Part shown: piece by piece, positions 9,686 to 17,939 of the stretch
How positions within the stretch are numbered: position 1 is the stretch's first letter
How the letters are laid out: every line of letters begins with the position of its first letter
Origin: Alphaproteobacteria bacterium
GTDB taxonomy: Bacteria; Pseudomonadota; Alphaproteobacteria; UBA2966; CAIVPW01
Length of the DNA stretch: 33,214 bases
Assembly: GCA_016869235.1 (NCBI GenBank)
Contig: VGER01000017.1
Span: 1-33,214 of the forward strand
Reading direction: 5' to 3'
Position numbers and translations under genes: made by a program
Notes under the pieces: generated by a model
Database searches by the model: none
What the model saw: only the letters and a program-made list of their open reading frames with translations
What the model was told of the DNA's origin: nothing

Positions 9686-10987
9686 ATGCGGCAGAAGAAG
9701 GATGACGGGCCGTTCGATGGCGCGGAGCGCGTCGCGGCGAATGGCCTGCTGCACCGGCGCTTGTTTCTGAGCGGCGGCACTCTCGCCGCGGGCGCGGCAG
9801 CGCTGGGCGGCCTCGGCACGGCGACGCCGGCGGCGGCCCAGGGCGTGTTTCCGGACTGGCGCCTGAAGCCCGGCAAGTCGTTCACCGGCTACGGGGTGCC
9901 GTCGCGCTTCGAGGAGCCGGTGCAACGCACGTTCACCGCGCGGGCACCGAGCTACCCGAGCCCCGGCGCGGGCTCGTCGCGCACGCCGCTGCACCTGCTG
10001 GAGGGCATCATCACGCCGAGCGGCCTGCACTTCGAGCGCAGCCACAGCGGCGTGCCCGACATCGATCCGGAGAAGCACACGCTGCTCGTCCACGGCCTGG
10101 TGCGCCAGCCCCTGCTGTTCGACGTCGAATCGCTGGCGCGATATCCGACGGTTTCGCGCATTCACTTCATCGAGTGCTCCGGCAACAGCGGCGCCGGCTG
10201 GGGCGTCAACCCGCCCGTCGGTCCGGTGGCCACCATGCACGGCCTGGTGTCGTGCTCCGAGTGGTCGGGCGTTCCGCTGTCCTACTTGCTCGACGAGGCC
10301 GGCATCGATCCGGCGGCTAAGTGGATCCTGGCCGAAGGCAGCGACGCGGCGGGCATGAGTCGCAGCGTGCCGCTGTCGAAGTGCGTCGACGACGCGATGA
10401 TCGCGCTCTACCAGAACGGCGAGCGAGTGCGCCCCGAGCAGGGCTATCCCATGCGGCTGCTGCTGCCCGGCTGGGAGGGCAACATGTGCGTCAAGTGGCT
10501 GTCGCGCATCAAGCTCACCAAGGGACCCACCCACACCAAGGACGAGACCTCGAAGTACACCGAGCTGATGCCCGACGGGAAATCGCTGCAGTTCACCTTC
10601 CCGATGGAGGTGAAGTCGACCATCACGCGCCCGTCCGAGGGCATCAACATGCGCGGTCCGGGCTTCTACGAGATTTCCGGGTTCGCGTGGTCGGGCAACG
10701 GCAAGATCAAGCGCGTCGACGTCTCCGCCGACGGCGGCAAGAGCTGGGCCGAAGCGGCGCTGGCGGAGCCGGTGGCGAGCCGGGCGCTGACGCGGTTCCG
10801 CCTGGGATGGCAGTGGGATGGCGGCGAGATCATCCTGCAAAGCCGCGCAGTAGACGAGACCGGCGCGGTGCAGCCGACGCGGGAGGCGTTGATCGCCGCG
10901 AAGGGCATCAAGAACGCCTACCACTACAACGGCATCACGAGCTGGGAGGTCCGCGCCAGCGGGCTGGTGAAGAATGTCTGGGCGTAA
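9686..10987 (+). CDS. soxC: SoxC-like molybdenum-dependent sulfite dehydrogenase subunit
   Basis: This is a sulfite oxidase-family molybdopterin enzyme, periplasmic, passing electrons from a sulfur substrate to cytochrome c. The 433-residue product has the Tat-type N-terminus LLHRRLFLSGGTLAAGAAALGGL. The molybdopterin domain carries the Mo-binding cysteine, Cys164, in IHFIECSGNSGAG, plus the cofactor-contact block GYPMRLLLPGWEGNMCVKWLSRIKL. The C-terminal dimerisation domain reads FAWSGNGKIKRVDVSADGGKSW. Length and N-terminus fit SoxC better than SorA. It overlaps the downstream cytochrome gene by 14 bases. No soxXYZAB genes are in the window, so the pair may act alone on sulfite or work with a Sox system elsewhere. 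Confidence 0.92.
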   Translation: MRQKKDDGPFDGAERVAANGLLHRRLFLSGGTLAAGAAALGGLGTATPAAAQGVFPDWRLKPGKSFTGYGVPSRFEEPVQRTFTARAPSYPSPGAGSSRTPLHLLEGIITPSGLHFERSHSGVPDIDPEKHTLLVHGLVRQPLLFDVESLARYPTVSRIHFIECSGNSGAGWGVNPPVGPVATMHGLVSCSEWSGVPLSYLLDEAGIDPAAKWILAEGSDAAGMSRSVPLSKCVDDAMIALYQNGERVRPEQGYPMRLLLPGWEGNMCVKWLSRIKLTKGPTHTKDETSKYTELMPDGKSLQFTFPMEVKSTITRPSEGINMRGPGFYEISGFAWSGNGKIKRVDVSADGGKSWAEAALAEPVASRALTRFRLGWQWDGGEIILQSRAVDETGAVQPTREALIAAKGIKNAYHYNGITSWEVRASGLVKNVWA

Positions 10988-11516
10988 GGCCATCCTCGCC
11001 GGCGCAATTGGCGCCGCGCTGCTCGTGCCCGCCGCAGCTCGGGCCGTCGATCCGCCCAAGACGGGTCGGCCGGCGCCTGCCGACCTCGTCAAGCTGATGG
11101 ACATCAGCATTCCGCCCGACGGCACCGGCCTGCCGGCCGGGCAGGCGACCGCCAAGCAGGGCCAACAGGTGTATCTGACGCGTTGCGCCGCGTGCCACGG
11201 CGAGCGCGGCGAGGGCGCAACCAACGATCGCCTTGTCGGGGGGCGGGGCACCCTCACCGACGAGCAGACCTTCAAGACGGTCGGCAGCTACTGGCCGTGG
11301 GCCACCACCTTGTTCGACTATGTGCGGCGGGCGATGCCCTACAACGCGCCGCTCTCGCTCAAGGACGAAGAGGTGTACGGCGCGGTCGCCTACGTCTTGT
11401 TCCTGAACGAGATCGTCGGGGAGAACGACCCCATCAACGCGCAGACGCTGCCGAAGGTGCAGATGCCGAACCGCGACGCGTTCATCAACGCGTTCACCGA
11501 GCCCGAGCGTCGCTGA
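10974..11516 (+). CDS. Monohaem c-type cytochrome, SoxD/SorB-like electron acceptor
   Basis: The 180-residue protein begins with a cleavable signal peptide (MSGRKAILAGAIGAALLVPA, probable cut after ARA at about residue 24). It has a single haem site, Cys71-Ala-Ala-Cys74-His75, in LTRCAACHGERGEGA. The distal methionine is probably that in RRAMPYNAPLSL, a segment characteristic of SoxD-related cytochromes. The gene overlaps the soxC-like gene by 14 bases, so it should be that enzyme's cytochrome partner. Classical SoxD is a longer dihaem protein; this one has one haem, so it is either a short SoxD or a SorB-type subunit. For that reason no symbol is given. Confidence 0.9.
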   Translation: MSGRKAILAGAIGAALLVPAAARAVDPPKTGRPAPADLVKLMDISIPPDGTGLPAGQATAKQGQQVYLTRCAACHGERGEGATNDRLVGGRGTLTDEQTFKTVGSYWPWATTLFDYVRRAMPYNAPLSLKDEEVYGAVAYVLFLNEIVGENDPINAQTLPKVQMPNRDAFINAFTEPERR

Positions 11517-11562
11517 AAAAAAGGGCGGGCCGAGCCTTCGTGGGCACGAGGCTCGGCCCGCC
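11516..11562. terminator. Strong hairpin terminator, bidirectional in position
   Basis: A perfect 13-base-pair stem (GGCGGGCCGAGCC pairing with GGCTCGGCCCGCC, 11524-11536 and 11550-11562) lies directly after the cytochrome stop codon. Seven A residues precede it, which become a seven-U tract on the minus strand. That makes it a canonical intrinsic terminator for transcripts arriving from the nrdJ side. For the cytochrome operon it gives the hairpin but no U tract. Confidence 0.75.
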
Positions 11563-11746
11563 TAGTCGATCAGGGAGGATCTACCAAAGGACTACGCAAC
11601 TCGCGGACGGGAGAGCCCTTGGCCGTGACAAGGGTCCAGCATCCATCCGCCGTCCGCCCGCGCGGGAATCCAGGGCTGGTTTCCCTCGTGGACGGAGCTC
11701 GGAAATGCGCCGAGTGAGGAGAGCGCCTGCTCAAGCGTTCGATACC

Positions 11747-11989
11747 TCATTGCGTGGCACCGCGCCGTGCTGCACGGCTAGCCGAGCCGAGCCGAGCCGA
11801 GCGCGCCTGCGCCTGCCATTCGCCGAGCCGGGCGATGTAGGCGCCGAGGCGCGCGTGTGTCGCTTGGTCGTCGAACCCTGTGAGGCCTGCGCCTTGGCGC
11901 GCCTCCAGGGCGCGGCGGCGCTCCTCGTAGCGGCGCAGCTCGGCATCGATCTCCGATTTGCAGTGCAGCACCGCGTGAAGCGCCGGCAT
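11747..11989 (-). CDS. Small charged coiled-coil-like hypothetical protein downstream of nrdJ
   Basis: The 80-residue product starts at ATG 11989, which overlaps the TGA of the previous gene (ATGA). It contains KSEIDAELRRYEERRRALEARQ, a strongly charged helix, then LGAYIARLGEWQAQARSARLG and a basic tail. A five-base tandem repeat (AGCCG/GCCGA, about 11780-11803) lies in the part encoding that tail, so the C-terminal length may vary between strains. I do not recognise the family. Its coupling to the neighbouring 78-residue gene and to nrdJ suggests one transcript. A link to ribonucleotide reduction would be guesswork. Confidence 0.55.
   Translation of the reverse strand: MPALHAVLHCKSEIDAELRRYEERRRALEARQGAGLTGFDDQATHARLGAYIARLGEWQAQARSARLGSASRAARRGATQ
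11780..11803. repeat. Short tandem repeat, GCCGA x4 plus partial copy
   Basis: Four consecutive GCCGA units (11781-11800) are followed by a partial copy, inside the 3' end of the small coiled-coil gene. A five-base unit changes the reading frame whenever one unit is gained or lost, so this is a possible slippage site at the gene's end. Confidence 0.8.
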
Positions 11990-12225
11990 CAGGCCGCCCT
12001 CTTGCGCGCCAGGTAGGCGCTGACCGCGGCGCGCGCCTCGATCATCTCGCTGTAGAGGTCGGACAGCCGCTGTGTCAGGCGCGGGTGCTCTTCGGAATCG
12101 GCCGCCGTCGCCAAGTTGGCTCTGATGCGGACGTTGATCTCGCGCAACGGCAGCTCGCACGCCTGCATGGCGCGCGCGATGGCGTCGGTGCGCTCCAGCA
12201 ACTGATTGAGTTTGTGTCCCCGCAT
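11989..12225 (-). CDS. Small helical hypothetical protein, first of a coupled pair after nrdJ
   Basis: The 78-residue product reads as nearly all helix, with amphipathic stretches such as LNQLLERTDAIARAMQACELP and LTQRLSDLYSEMIEARAAVSAY. No known domain is evident to me. The ribosome-binding site GAGGAG overlaps the nrdJ stop codon, and ATG 12225 lies 10 bases after nrdJ. The stop shares four bases with the next start. This spacing indicates translation from the nrdJ transcript. It could be an accessory or scaffold protein, but no function can be assigned. Confidence 0.6.
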   Translation of the reverse strand: MRGHKLNQLLERTDAIARAMQACELPLREINVRIRANLATAADSEEHPRLTQRLSDLYSEMIEARAAVSAYLARKRAA

Positions 12226-12235
12226 GGCGTGCTCC

Positions 12236-15200
12236 TCACGAGCACCCGGTGGTGCCGCCGCACGTCACGCACTTCATGCACGTGCCGTTGCGCACCAGGG
12301 TGAAGTTGCCGCATTCGCCGCAGGCATCGCCTTCGTAGCCCTTCACCTTGGCCTCGATGCGCCGCAGCGTGACGCCGACCCCCTCGGCCTCGACGCTGAC
12401 CGCCATGGTGCCGCCCGCCGCGGTCACGACCGTCTGGGCGTGGGCGTGCATCTGCGCGGTTTCGCGCACGTCAGCGGCGAGCATCGTCGCGGCGCGCGCT
12501 TCGCCGGCCGGCATGCTGGTGGTGGCCACCAGCTGCAGCTTGCGATTGCCGCGCACGTAGCCGTTGGAGGCAAGGTCCACGCGCGGGCTTTCGCCCACCG
12601 CCGCGGAACGCTGCTCGCTCTCGCCGCCGCCCATGGCGTCCGGCCGCAGCGTCTCGGGGTTCACGTGCGCGAGGTCGGTGCGGTCCAGGTAGGAGACCGC
12701 CAGCTCGCGGAACACGTAATCGATCAGCGACGTCGCCATCTTGATGGCGTCGTTGCCTTCGACCATGCCGTTCGGCTCGAAGCGCGTGAAAGTGAACGCG
12801 TCGACAAACTCGTCGAGGGGCACGCCGTACTGCAGGGCGATGGAGACGGCGATGGCGAAGTTGTTCATCAGGCTGCGGAAGGCGGCGCCTTCCTTGTGCA
12901 TGTCGATGAACATCTCGCCGAGCGTGCCGTCGTCGTACTCGCCGGTGCGGATGTACACCTTGTGGCCGCCGACCGTGGCCTTCTGCGTGTAGCCCTTGCG
13001 GCGCGCCGGCAGGCGCTTGCGCCGTGCCACATAGACTTCGGCCATCTTCTCGGCCGCCTGACGCACCTTGTCGGCCACGACGGCGGCGGGGGCCACCGCA
13101 GGCGCGGCGGCGGTTTCCTCGTCGTCGTCGGCGATATCGGCACCTGCGATGGCGGTGGCGAGCGGCTGCGACAACTTGGAGCCGTCGCGGTAGAGAGCGT
13201 TGGCCTTGAGCGCCAGCTTCCACGACAACAGGTACGCGTTGCGCACGTCCTCGACCGTCGCCGCGTTCGGCATGTTGATGGTCTTGGAAATGGCGCCCGA
13301 GACAAACGGCTGCGCCGCCGCCATGGCGCGGATGTGGCTCTCCCAGCTCAGCGAGCGCGTGCCGCGCGCACCGCACGGGCTGGCGCAGTCGAATACGGCG
13401 AGGTGCTCGGGCTTCAACCCCGGCGCGCCTTCCACCGTCATGGCGCCGCAGCAGTAGAGGTTGGCGGCCGCGATCTCCTTGGCGGTGAAGCCGAGGTGCG
13501 TGAGCAGGTCGAACGACGGATCGTTGAGCCTGGCCGGGTCGATGGCAAGCGCCTTTGTGAGGAACGCCTCGCCGAGCGTCCACTTGTTAAAGGCGAAGCG
13601 GATGTCGAAGGCGTTCGACAGCACCTGCTCGACCGCGTCGATCGAGTCGTGCAGGAGGCCCTTGGCCATCAGCGCCTTGTGGTCGATGGCCGGCGCGCCT
13701 TCGAGCGTGCCGTGACCGACCGCGTAGGTGACGATGGCGTTGGCGGCCTTCTCGTCGTAGCCGAGGGTCTCGAGCGCCAGCGGCACGCAGCGGTTGATGA
13801 TGCGGAAGTAGCCGCCGCCGGCGAGCTTCTTGAACTTCACCAGGGCGAAGTCCGGCTCGATGCCGGTGGTGTCGCAGTCCATCACCAGGCCGATGGTGCC
13901 GGTGGGCGCGATGCAGGTGGTCTGCGCGTTGCGGAAGCCGTGCTTGGTGCCCAGCGCCAGGGCGCGCTTCCACGCCTCGCGCGCCGCCACCACGAGCTCG
14001 GTGTCCTGGCAGTTGTCGGCGTCGAGCGCGACCGGGTCGGTGTGCAGGCCTTCGTACTTACCGCCCAGCGCGCCCGCCGCGCGCGCGTGGTTGCGGATGA
14101 CGCGCAGCATGTGGGCGCGGTTGTCCTCGTAGCCGGCGAACGGCCCGCGTTCGGCGGCCATCTCGGCCGACGTCGCGTAGGACACGCCGGTCATCAGCGC
14201 GGTCACCGCGGCGCAGATGGCGCGGCCCTCAGCCGAGTCGTACGTGATGCCCGAGGCCATCAGGTAGCCGCCGAAATTGGCGTAGCCGAGGCCCAGCGTG
14301 CGGTAGCGGTAGGAAAGCTCGGCGATCTTTCGCGACGGGAACTGCGCCATCAGCACCGAGATCTCGAGCACCAGCGTCCACAGGCGCACGGCATGCTCGT
14401 ACGACGCCGTGTCGAGCGAGCCGTCGGTGTGCCGGAAGGTCATCAGGTTGAGGGAGGCGAGGTTGCACGCCGTGTCGTCGAGGAACATGTACTCGGAACA
14501 CGGGTTGCTGGCGCGGATGTCGCCGCCCGCCGGGCAGGTATGCCAGTCGTTGATGGTGGTGTGGAATTGCACGCCCGGGTCGGCCGACTGCCACGCCGCC
14601 TCGGCGACCTGGTTCCACAACCCGCGCGCGCCCAGCGTCTTGGAAACCTTGCCGTTGGCCCGGTTGGTCAGCTGCCACTCCTTGTCCTGCTGCACCGCGT
14701 TGAGGAAGTCGTCGGTGACGCGCACGGAGTTGTTGGCGTTCTGGCCCGAGACGGTGAAGTACGCCTCGCCGTCCCAATCGGTGTCGTAGGTGGGTAAGTC
14801 GATATCCTTGAAGCCCTGGCGGGCGAAGTCGATGACGCGCTGGATGTAGTTCTCCGGCACCATGCCCAAGCGCGCGGAGCGGATTGCCTTCTTCAGCTCG
14901 GGATTGTCGGACGGCAGGAAGCGGCGCTCGCCCTCCATGGCGTGGCACGCCTTCATCACCGCCTTCAGGTGCTTCTCGTTGACCCGTGAGCCGGTGACGA
15001 GATTGGCGACCTTCTGCTCCTCGATCACTTTCCAGTCGATGAACTTCTCGATGTCGGGGTGGTCCATGTCCACCACGACCATCTTGGCGGCGCGGCGCGT
15101 GGTGCCGCCCGACTTGATGGCGCCCGCGGCGCGGTCGCCGATCTTGAGGAAGCTCATCAAGCCCGACGACTTGCCGCCGCCGGAGAGCTTCTCGCCTTCG

Positions 15201-15934
15201 CCGCGCAGGCGCGAGAAGTTGGAGCCGGTGCCCGAGCCGTACTTGAATAGCCGCGCCTCGCGCAGCCAGAGGTCCATGATGCCGCCGTCCTCCACCAGGT
15301 TGTCCTCGATGCCCTGGATGAAACAGGCATGCGGCTGCGGGTGCTCGTAGGCGCTGGCCGAGCGCGTCATCTCGCCGCTGCGGTAGTCGACGTAGTAGTG
15401 GCCCTGCGCCGGGCCATCGATGCCATAGGCCCAGTGCAGGCCGGTGTTGAACCACTGCGGCGAGTTGGGCGCGCCCATCTGCGCCGCCAGCATGAAGCGC
15501 ATCTCGTCATAGAAGGCGCGCGCGTCGTCCTCGGCGTCCGTCTCGGCCGAGCCGAAATAGCCGCCTTTCCAACCCCAATAGGTCCAGGTGCCGGCCAGAC
15601 GATCGAACACCGCGCGCGCGTCCTTCTCGCCGGTCGAAAGCTCGTTGGCGGGCAGGGACTCGAGGGCGGCGGTGTCGGTGACCTTGCGCCACAGCCACGA
15701 CGGCACGTCGTTCTCTTCGACGGCCTTCAGGCGGGCGGGAATCCCGGCGCGGCGGAAATACTTCTGCGCCAGCACGTCGGCGGCGACTTGACTCCAGGCG
15801 GCGGGGACCTCGAACGCGTCGAGCTTGAACACCACCGAGCCGTCGGGATTGCGAATCTCGCTCGACGCTGTTCGGAACGGCACCTGCTCGTAAGGGCCCC
15901 GACCAGCGGTGGTGTACTGACGAGCGATACGCAT
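12236..15934 (-). CDS. nrdJ: Vitamin B12-dependent (class II) ribonucleoside-diphosphate reductase
   Basis: NrdJ reduces ribonucleotides to deoxyribonucleotides using adenosylcobalamin as radical source, independently of oxygen. The 1232-residue product has a substrate and radical region with [19 protein letters not shown], the conserved [25 protein letters not shown] block (active-site Cys), and [27 protein letters not shown]-terminal zinc-ribbon tail contains CGECG, CMKC and CGGTTGC, the cysteines that re-reduce the active site. The length is typical of the long alphaproteobacterial form. ATG 15934 follows GGGGGAAG. No cobalamin riboswitch is visible upstream. Two tiny coupled genes follow it. 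Confidence 0.96.
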   Translation of the reverse strand: MRIARQYTTAGRGPYEQVPFRTASSEIRNPDGSVVFKLDAFEVPAAWSQVAADVLAQKYFRRAGIPARLKAVEENDVPSWLWRKVTDTAALESLPANELSTGEKDARAVFDRLAGTWTYWGWKGGYFGSAETDAEDDARAFYDEMRFMLAAQMGAPNSPQWFNTGLHWAYGIDGPAQGHYYVDYRSGEMTRSASAYEHPQPHACFIQGIEDNLVEDGGIMDLWLREARLFKYGSGTGSNFSRLRGEGEKLSGGGKSSGLMSFLKIGDRAAGAIKSGGTTRRAAKMVVVDMDHPDIEKFIDWKVIEEQKVANLVTGSRVNEKHLKAVMKACHAMEGERRFLPSDNPELKKAIRSARLGMVPENYIQRVIDFARQGFKDIDLPTYDTDWDGEAYFTVSGQNANNSVRVTDDFLNAVQQDKEWQLTNRANGKVSKTLGARGLWNQVAEAAWQSADPGVQFHTTINDWHTCPAGGDIRASNPCSEYMFLDDTACNLASLNLMTFRHTDGSLDTASYEHAVRLWTLVLEISVLMAQFPSRKIAELSYRYRTLGLGYANFGGYLMASGITYDSAEGRAICAAVTALMTGVSYATSAEMAAERGPFAGYEDNRAHMLRVIRNHARAAGALGGKYEGLHTDPVALDADNCQDTELVVAAREAWKRALALGTKHGFRNAQTTCIAPTGTIGLVMDCDTTGIEPDFALVKFKKLAGGGYFRIINRCVPLALETLGYDEKAANAIVTYAVGHGTLEGAPAIDHKALMAKGLLHDSIDAVEQVLSNAFDIRFAFNKWTLGEAFLTKALAIDPARLNDPSFDLLTHLGFTAKEIAAANLYCCGAMTVEGAPGLKPEHLAVFDCASPCGARGTRSLSWESHIRAMAAAQPFVSGAISKTINMPNAATVEDVRNAYLLSWKLALKANALYRDGSKLSQPLATAIAGADIADDDEETAAAPAVAPAAVVADKVRQAAEKMAEVYVARRKRLPARRKGYTQKATVGGHKVYIRTGEYDDGTLGEMFIDMHKEGAAFRSLMNNFAIAVSIALQYGVPLDEFVDAFTFTRFEPNGMVEGNDAIKMATSLIDYVFRELAVSYLDRTDLAHVNPETLRPDAMGGGESEQRSAAVGESPRVDLASNGYVRGNRKLQLVATTSMPAGEARAATMLAADVRETAQMHAHAQTVVTAAGGTMAVSVEAEGVGVTLRRIEAKVKGYEGDACGECGNFTLVRNGTCMKCVTCGGTTGCS

Positions 15935-15970
15935 TTGACTTCCCCCACCAGATGTAGCGTGACGATCGCT

Positions 15971-15998
15971 ATTCTTGACTAGGGGTAGAATTCGTCAA
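15971..15998 (-). promoter_or_regulatory. Candidate nrdJ promoter with a TTGAC/GTCAA inverted repeat
   Basis: On the minus strand, TTGACG (15998-15993) is followed after 16 bases by AAGAAT (15976-15971), a fair -35/-10 pair about 36 bases before nrdJ. The same -35 forms half of a TTGAC...GTCAA inverted repeat (15975-15979 and 15994-15998) with a 14-base gap. I see no sequence that clearly matches a NrdR box. Confidence 0.35.
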
Positions 15999-16065
15999 CA
16001 TGCTGTGGACTGTCAATCAGGAATCGAGCCATCAGGTCCAGACCGGATGTAGAAGTGATGGAGTA

Positions 16066-16121
16066 TTCGCAAAGCAAAGAGCTGCGCCGCCAAATAAATG
16101 GCGCGCGGCTCTTTTTGCGAA
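16066..16121 (-). terminator. Large hairpin terminator after the 56-residue gene
   Basis: TTCGCAAA (16066-16073) pairs with TTTGCGAA (16114-16121). Inside it AAGAGC pairs with GCTCTT and GCCA with TGGC around an AATAAA loop, giving a long stem with small bulges. On the minus strand it lies about 12 bases after the stop at 16133 and continues into T-rich sequence (GCTCTTTGCTTTGCG). It probably ends the three-frame minus-strand cluster. Confidence 0.65.
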
Positions 16122-16132
16122 GGCGAGGCGCG

Positions 16133-16303
16133 TTATTTCTCTTTTCGGACGCCTTTGAACTTGTCCTTGTCGGCCTTCACATCCATGAAGCGGCCGCTGT
16201 CGTCGTTTCGCTTCACCCAATGACCGTTCGGATGCTGAAACTGCGTACGGTCCTTCACCGCGCCAACGCGGTGGCCGTCACCAGGAGGAGGATTCTTTGC
16301 CAT
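16133..16303 (-). CDS. 56-residue conserved hydrophilic protein
   Basis: The frame begins MAKNPPPGDGHRVGAVKDRT and continues through FQHPNGHWVKRNDDSGRFMD to end in a lysine-rich DKDKFKGVRKEK. This layout (MAKNPPPGDGHR, GAVKDRSQ, tGRF-DVK, FKGVRKEK) matches a short uncharacterised protein I recall from other alphaproteobacteria. The protein is basic, has no membrane segment and is probably partly disordered; its function is unknown. ATG 16303 is preceded by TAGGAG at 10 bases. It follows the 118-residue gene by 13 bases and is closed by the hairpin terminator, so the two are likely co-transcribed. Confidence 0.75.
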   Translation of the reverse strand: MAKNPPPGDGHRVGAVKDRTQFQHPNGHWVKRNDDSGRFMDVKADKDKFKGVRKEK

Positions 16304-16316
16304 CTTCGGTCAACTC

Positions 16317-16673
16317 CTAGGCCGCGACCGGAAGCGCGCGGCGTATGACCACGCTTACAGGTCCGTATGGCGTCTGCACTGACACCGGTCGGCCGAGATC
16401 GAAGTAACGCATTCTGATGACGATTGGGACGACTTCAGGTGCGTCGCGGCGGCGTCCGTCGGAAACGAGAATTGTGCCGGTTGGAACGCTCATCATGAGG
16501 CGAATGGTATTGATGCCGGTCCCGGCGTCGTACTCATGGCGACCGGAGTAGATCGCGCCACCGGTATCTGTCGCGCGAACGGTGTCATCGGTCTCGATCA
16601 AAGCGGTGGCGCAACCGGTCATCCCCGGCAAACCCACAAACTCGGCGACATACTGATATGGTTCAAACTTCAT
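16317..16673 (-). CDS. 118-residue hypothetical protein
   Basis: The product begins MKFEPYQYVAEFVGLPG and reads as a mainly beta protein with alternating hydrophobic strands (TIRLMMSVPTGTILVSDGRR, VVPIVIRMRYFDLGRPVSV, YGPVSVVIRRALPV). It has no signal peptide and no membrane helix. I do not recognise the family. ATG 16673 is chosen because AGGAG stands at good spacing before it; longer frames upstream look non-coding in this register. It sits between a start-less reading frame and the 56-residue gene, all on the minus strand. The cluster has the look of a small accessory insertion between nrdJ and the NDUFA12 block. Confidence 0.65.
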   Translation of the reverse strand: MKFEPYQYVAEFVGLPGMTGCATALIETDDTVRATDTGGAIYSGRHEYDAGTGINTIRLMMSVPTGTILVSDGRRRDAPEVVPIVIRMRYFDLGRPVSVQTPYGPVSVVIRRALPVAA

Positions 16674-16686
16674 CGCGATACTCCTA

Positions 16687-16917
16687 CTAACCGAACCCGC
16701 CCCACGCGAAGGCATCCAGGCGGAAGGTCCCGGCGCGCAGCCGATCGCGCTGCTGGCGGACGTCCGGCGCGGAGCGTGTTTCCTGAACGAGGCTCCGGTC
16801 CGAGGAGACGCTGACGATCGACCATGCCGCCTGGGCCTTCCGCTGGTTGCCCTGGTAGGCTCCGTCTCCAGCAATTGGGGCTGGAGCCTCGCGAGGCCCA
16901 ACATCTAGCCACTCGGC
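16687..16917 (-). pseudogene. Open frame lacking a start codon, possible gene remnant
   Basis: Between a TGA at 16918-16920 and a TAG at 16687-16689 there is a 76-codon open frame with protein-like composition. It contains YQGNQRKAQAAWSIVSVSSD, VRQQRDRLRAGTF and a C-terminal RLDAFAWGGFG. It has no ATG, GTG or TTG in frame. It ends 14 bases before the 118-residue gene, whose ribosome-binding site overlaps its end, as in an operon. Either it is the 3' remnant of a gene that lost its 5' end, or an upstream frameshift hides the start. I do not recognise the protein. Confidence 0.3.
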
Positions 16918-16940
16918 TCAGAGGGGCGTCAACCACATTC

Positions 16941-16974
16941 TGTGACCGAATTGTGACCGACCACACAATATAGT
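16941..16974 (+). promoter_or_regulatory. Paired TGTGACCGA repeats ahead of a TATAGT box
   Basis: TGTGACCGA occurs at 16941-16949 and again at 16952-16960, an 11-base period equal to one helical turn. It is followed by TATAGT at 16969-16974, about 72 bases before the NDUFA12-type gene. No good -35 hexamer stands 16-18 bases before the -10, so an activator bound to the repeats is possible. AT content rises locally. Confidence 0.35.
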
Positions 16975-17045
16975 TGCGCGCCGGCCACGGGAGCGGGCAA
17001 GCGCCGTATGGACGCGACCCGCGGTCCGGGCCATAAACTCTGCCT

Positions 17046-17462
17046 ATGAGTTTGATTTCGCGCCTGTTCTCCTGGTGGGCCAACGAGCCACTCGGCACCG
17101 CCCTGTTCACGCGATGGAAGGGCGAGCGGGTCGGCACCGATGCCTATGGCAACCGCTACTTCCAGGAGCGCGGCAAGGTATCGCCCGATCGCGGGCGCCG
17201 CCGCTGGGTCATCTACAAGGGCGAGGTCGAGGCCTCCAAGGTGCCGCCCGAGTGGCACGCCTGGCTGCACCACACGGTGGCCGCGCCGCCCGTCGGCGAT
17301 CGCCGCCGCCACCGCTGGGAGCAGCCGCACGTCCCCAACCTCACCGGCACCAATGAGGCATGGCGTCCGCCTGGCTCGCTGAGCGCCGGCGCGCGCCGGC
17401 CCAAGGCGACCGGCGACTACGAGCCGTGGACGCCGGGCGACGACTCCAAGCGGCCCAACTGA
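17046..17462 (+). CDS. NADH:ubiquinone oxidoreductase accessory subunit, NDUFA12 family
   Basis: The 138-residue product matches the B17.2/NDUFA12 family, a supernumerary complex I subunit shared by alphaproteobacteria and mitochondria. Characteristic segments are LFTRWKGERVGTDAYGNRYF, RRRWVIYKGEVEASKVPPEW, and the proline-rich tail with PNLTGTNEAWRPPGSL and GDYEPWTPGD. The tail ending in a YxxWxP motif is typical. It is a peripheral protein at the complex I arm, not a membrane protein. The stop overlaps the following mlaD start (TGATG), so both are co-translated. Confidence 0.93.
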   Translation: MSLISRLFSWWANEPLGTALFTRWKGERVGTDAYGNRYFQERGKVSPDRGRRRWVIYKGEVEASKVPPEWHAWLHHTVAAPPVGDRRRHRWEQPHVPNLTGTNEAWRPPGSLSAGARRPKATGDYEPWTPGDDSKRPN

Positions 17463-17935
17463 TGAACCACAGCCCGCTGGAAACGCTGCTCGGCGCGGTG
17501 GTGGTGGTGATCGCGGTCGGCTTCCTTATCTTCGCCTTCTCGGTCACCGACAGTCGCGCCGTCGCCGGTTACGAACTCGCCGCCCGGTTCGAGCGCGTGG
17601 ATGGCCTCGAGCTCGGCGCCGACGTGCGCATGGGCGGGATCAAGATCGGCACCGTGCGGAGCCAAAGCCTCGACCCGCAGACCTACGTCGCCATCGTGCG
17701 GTTCTCGGTCAACAACGCCATCAAGGTGCCGGCCGATTCGTCCGCCTCCATCGAGTCCGAAGGGCTTCTCGGCGGGCGCTATCTCAACGTGGTGCCGGGC
17801 GGCGACGACCGCATGCTCAAGCCCGGCGAGGAGATCCGCTTCACCCAGGCCTCGGTGAGCCTCGAGCAGCTGTTCGGCAAGTTCCTCGGCGGCGGCATCA
17901 CCATGCCCCCGGCTCCCGTCGCTCAACCTAAGTAG
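17462..17935 (+). CDS. mlaD: MlaD-type MCE-domain protein of outer-membrane lipid transport
   Basis: The 157-residue product has one N-terminal membrane helix (LLGAVVVVIAVGFLIFAFSV) and then a single MCE domain in the periplasm: YELAARFERVDGLELGADVRMGGIKIGTV, VRFSVNNAIKVPADSSASI, EGLLGGRYLNVVPG. MlaD forms the hexameric ring that moves phospholipids between inner-membrane MlaFE and the periplasmic shuttle. Length and layout match. mlaE and mlaF are not nearby, as is common in alphaproteobacteria. ATG 17462 is set by the membrane helix and by the one-base overlap with the previous stop; the longer frame starting inside NDUFA12 is not needed. Confidence 0.93.
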   Translation: MNHSPLETLLGAVVVVIAVGFLIFAFSVTDSRAVAGYELAARFERVDGLELGADVRMGGIKIGTVRSQSLDPQTYVAIVRFSVNNAIKVPADSSASIESEGLLGGRYLNVVPGGDDRMLKPGEEIRFTQASVSLEQLFGKFLGGGITMPPAPVAQPK

Positions 17936-17939
17936 CGGT

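Noticed and set aside
9524..11275. A 583-codon minus-strand open frame
   Set aside because: It is antisense to the soxC-like and cytochrome genes and has no domain features.
12206..14797. An 863-codon plus-strand open frame
   Set aside because: It lies opposite nrdJ, whose family features are unmistakable. Its composition is the usual Arg/Ala/Val-rich shadow of GC-rich coding DNA.
15935..16060. Cobalamin riboswitch or NrdR box upstream of nrdJ
   Set aside because: The leader is too short for a cobalamin riboswitch and has no B12 box or recognisable NrdR palindrome.
16850..16905. tRNA-like or attachment-site structure around the CTCCAGC/GCTGGAG inverted repeat
   Set aside because: It has no acceptor-stem or TPsiC features and lies inside the start-less open frame.
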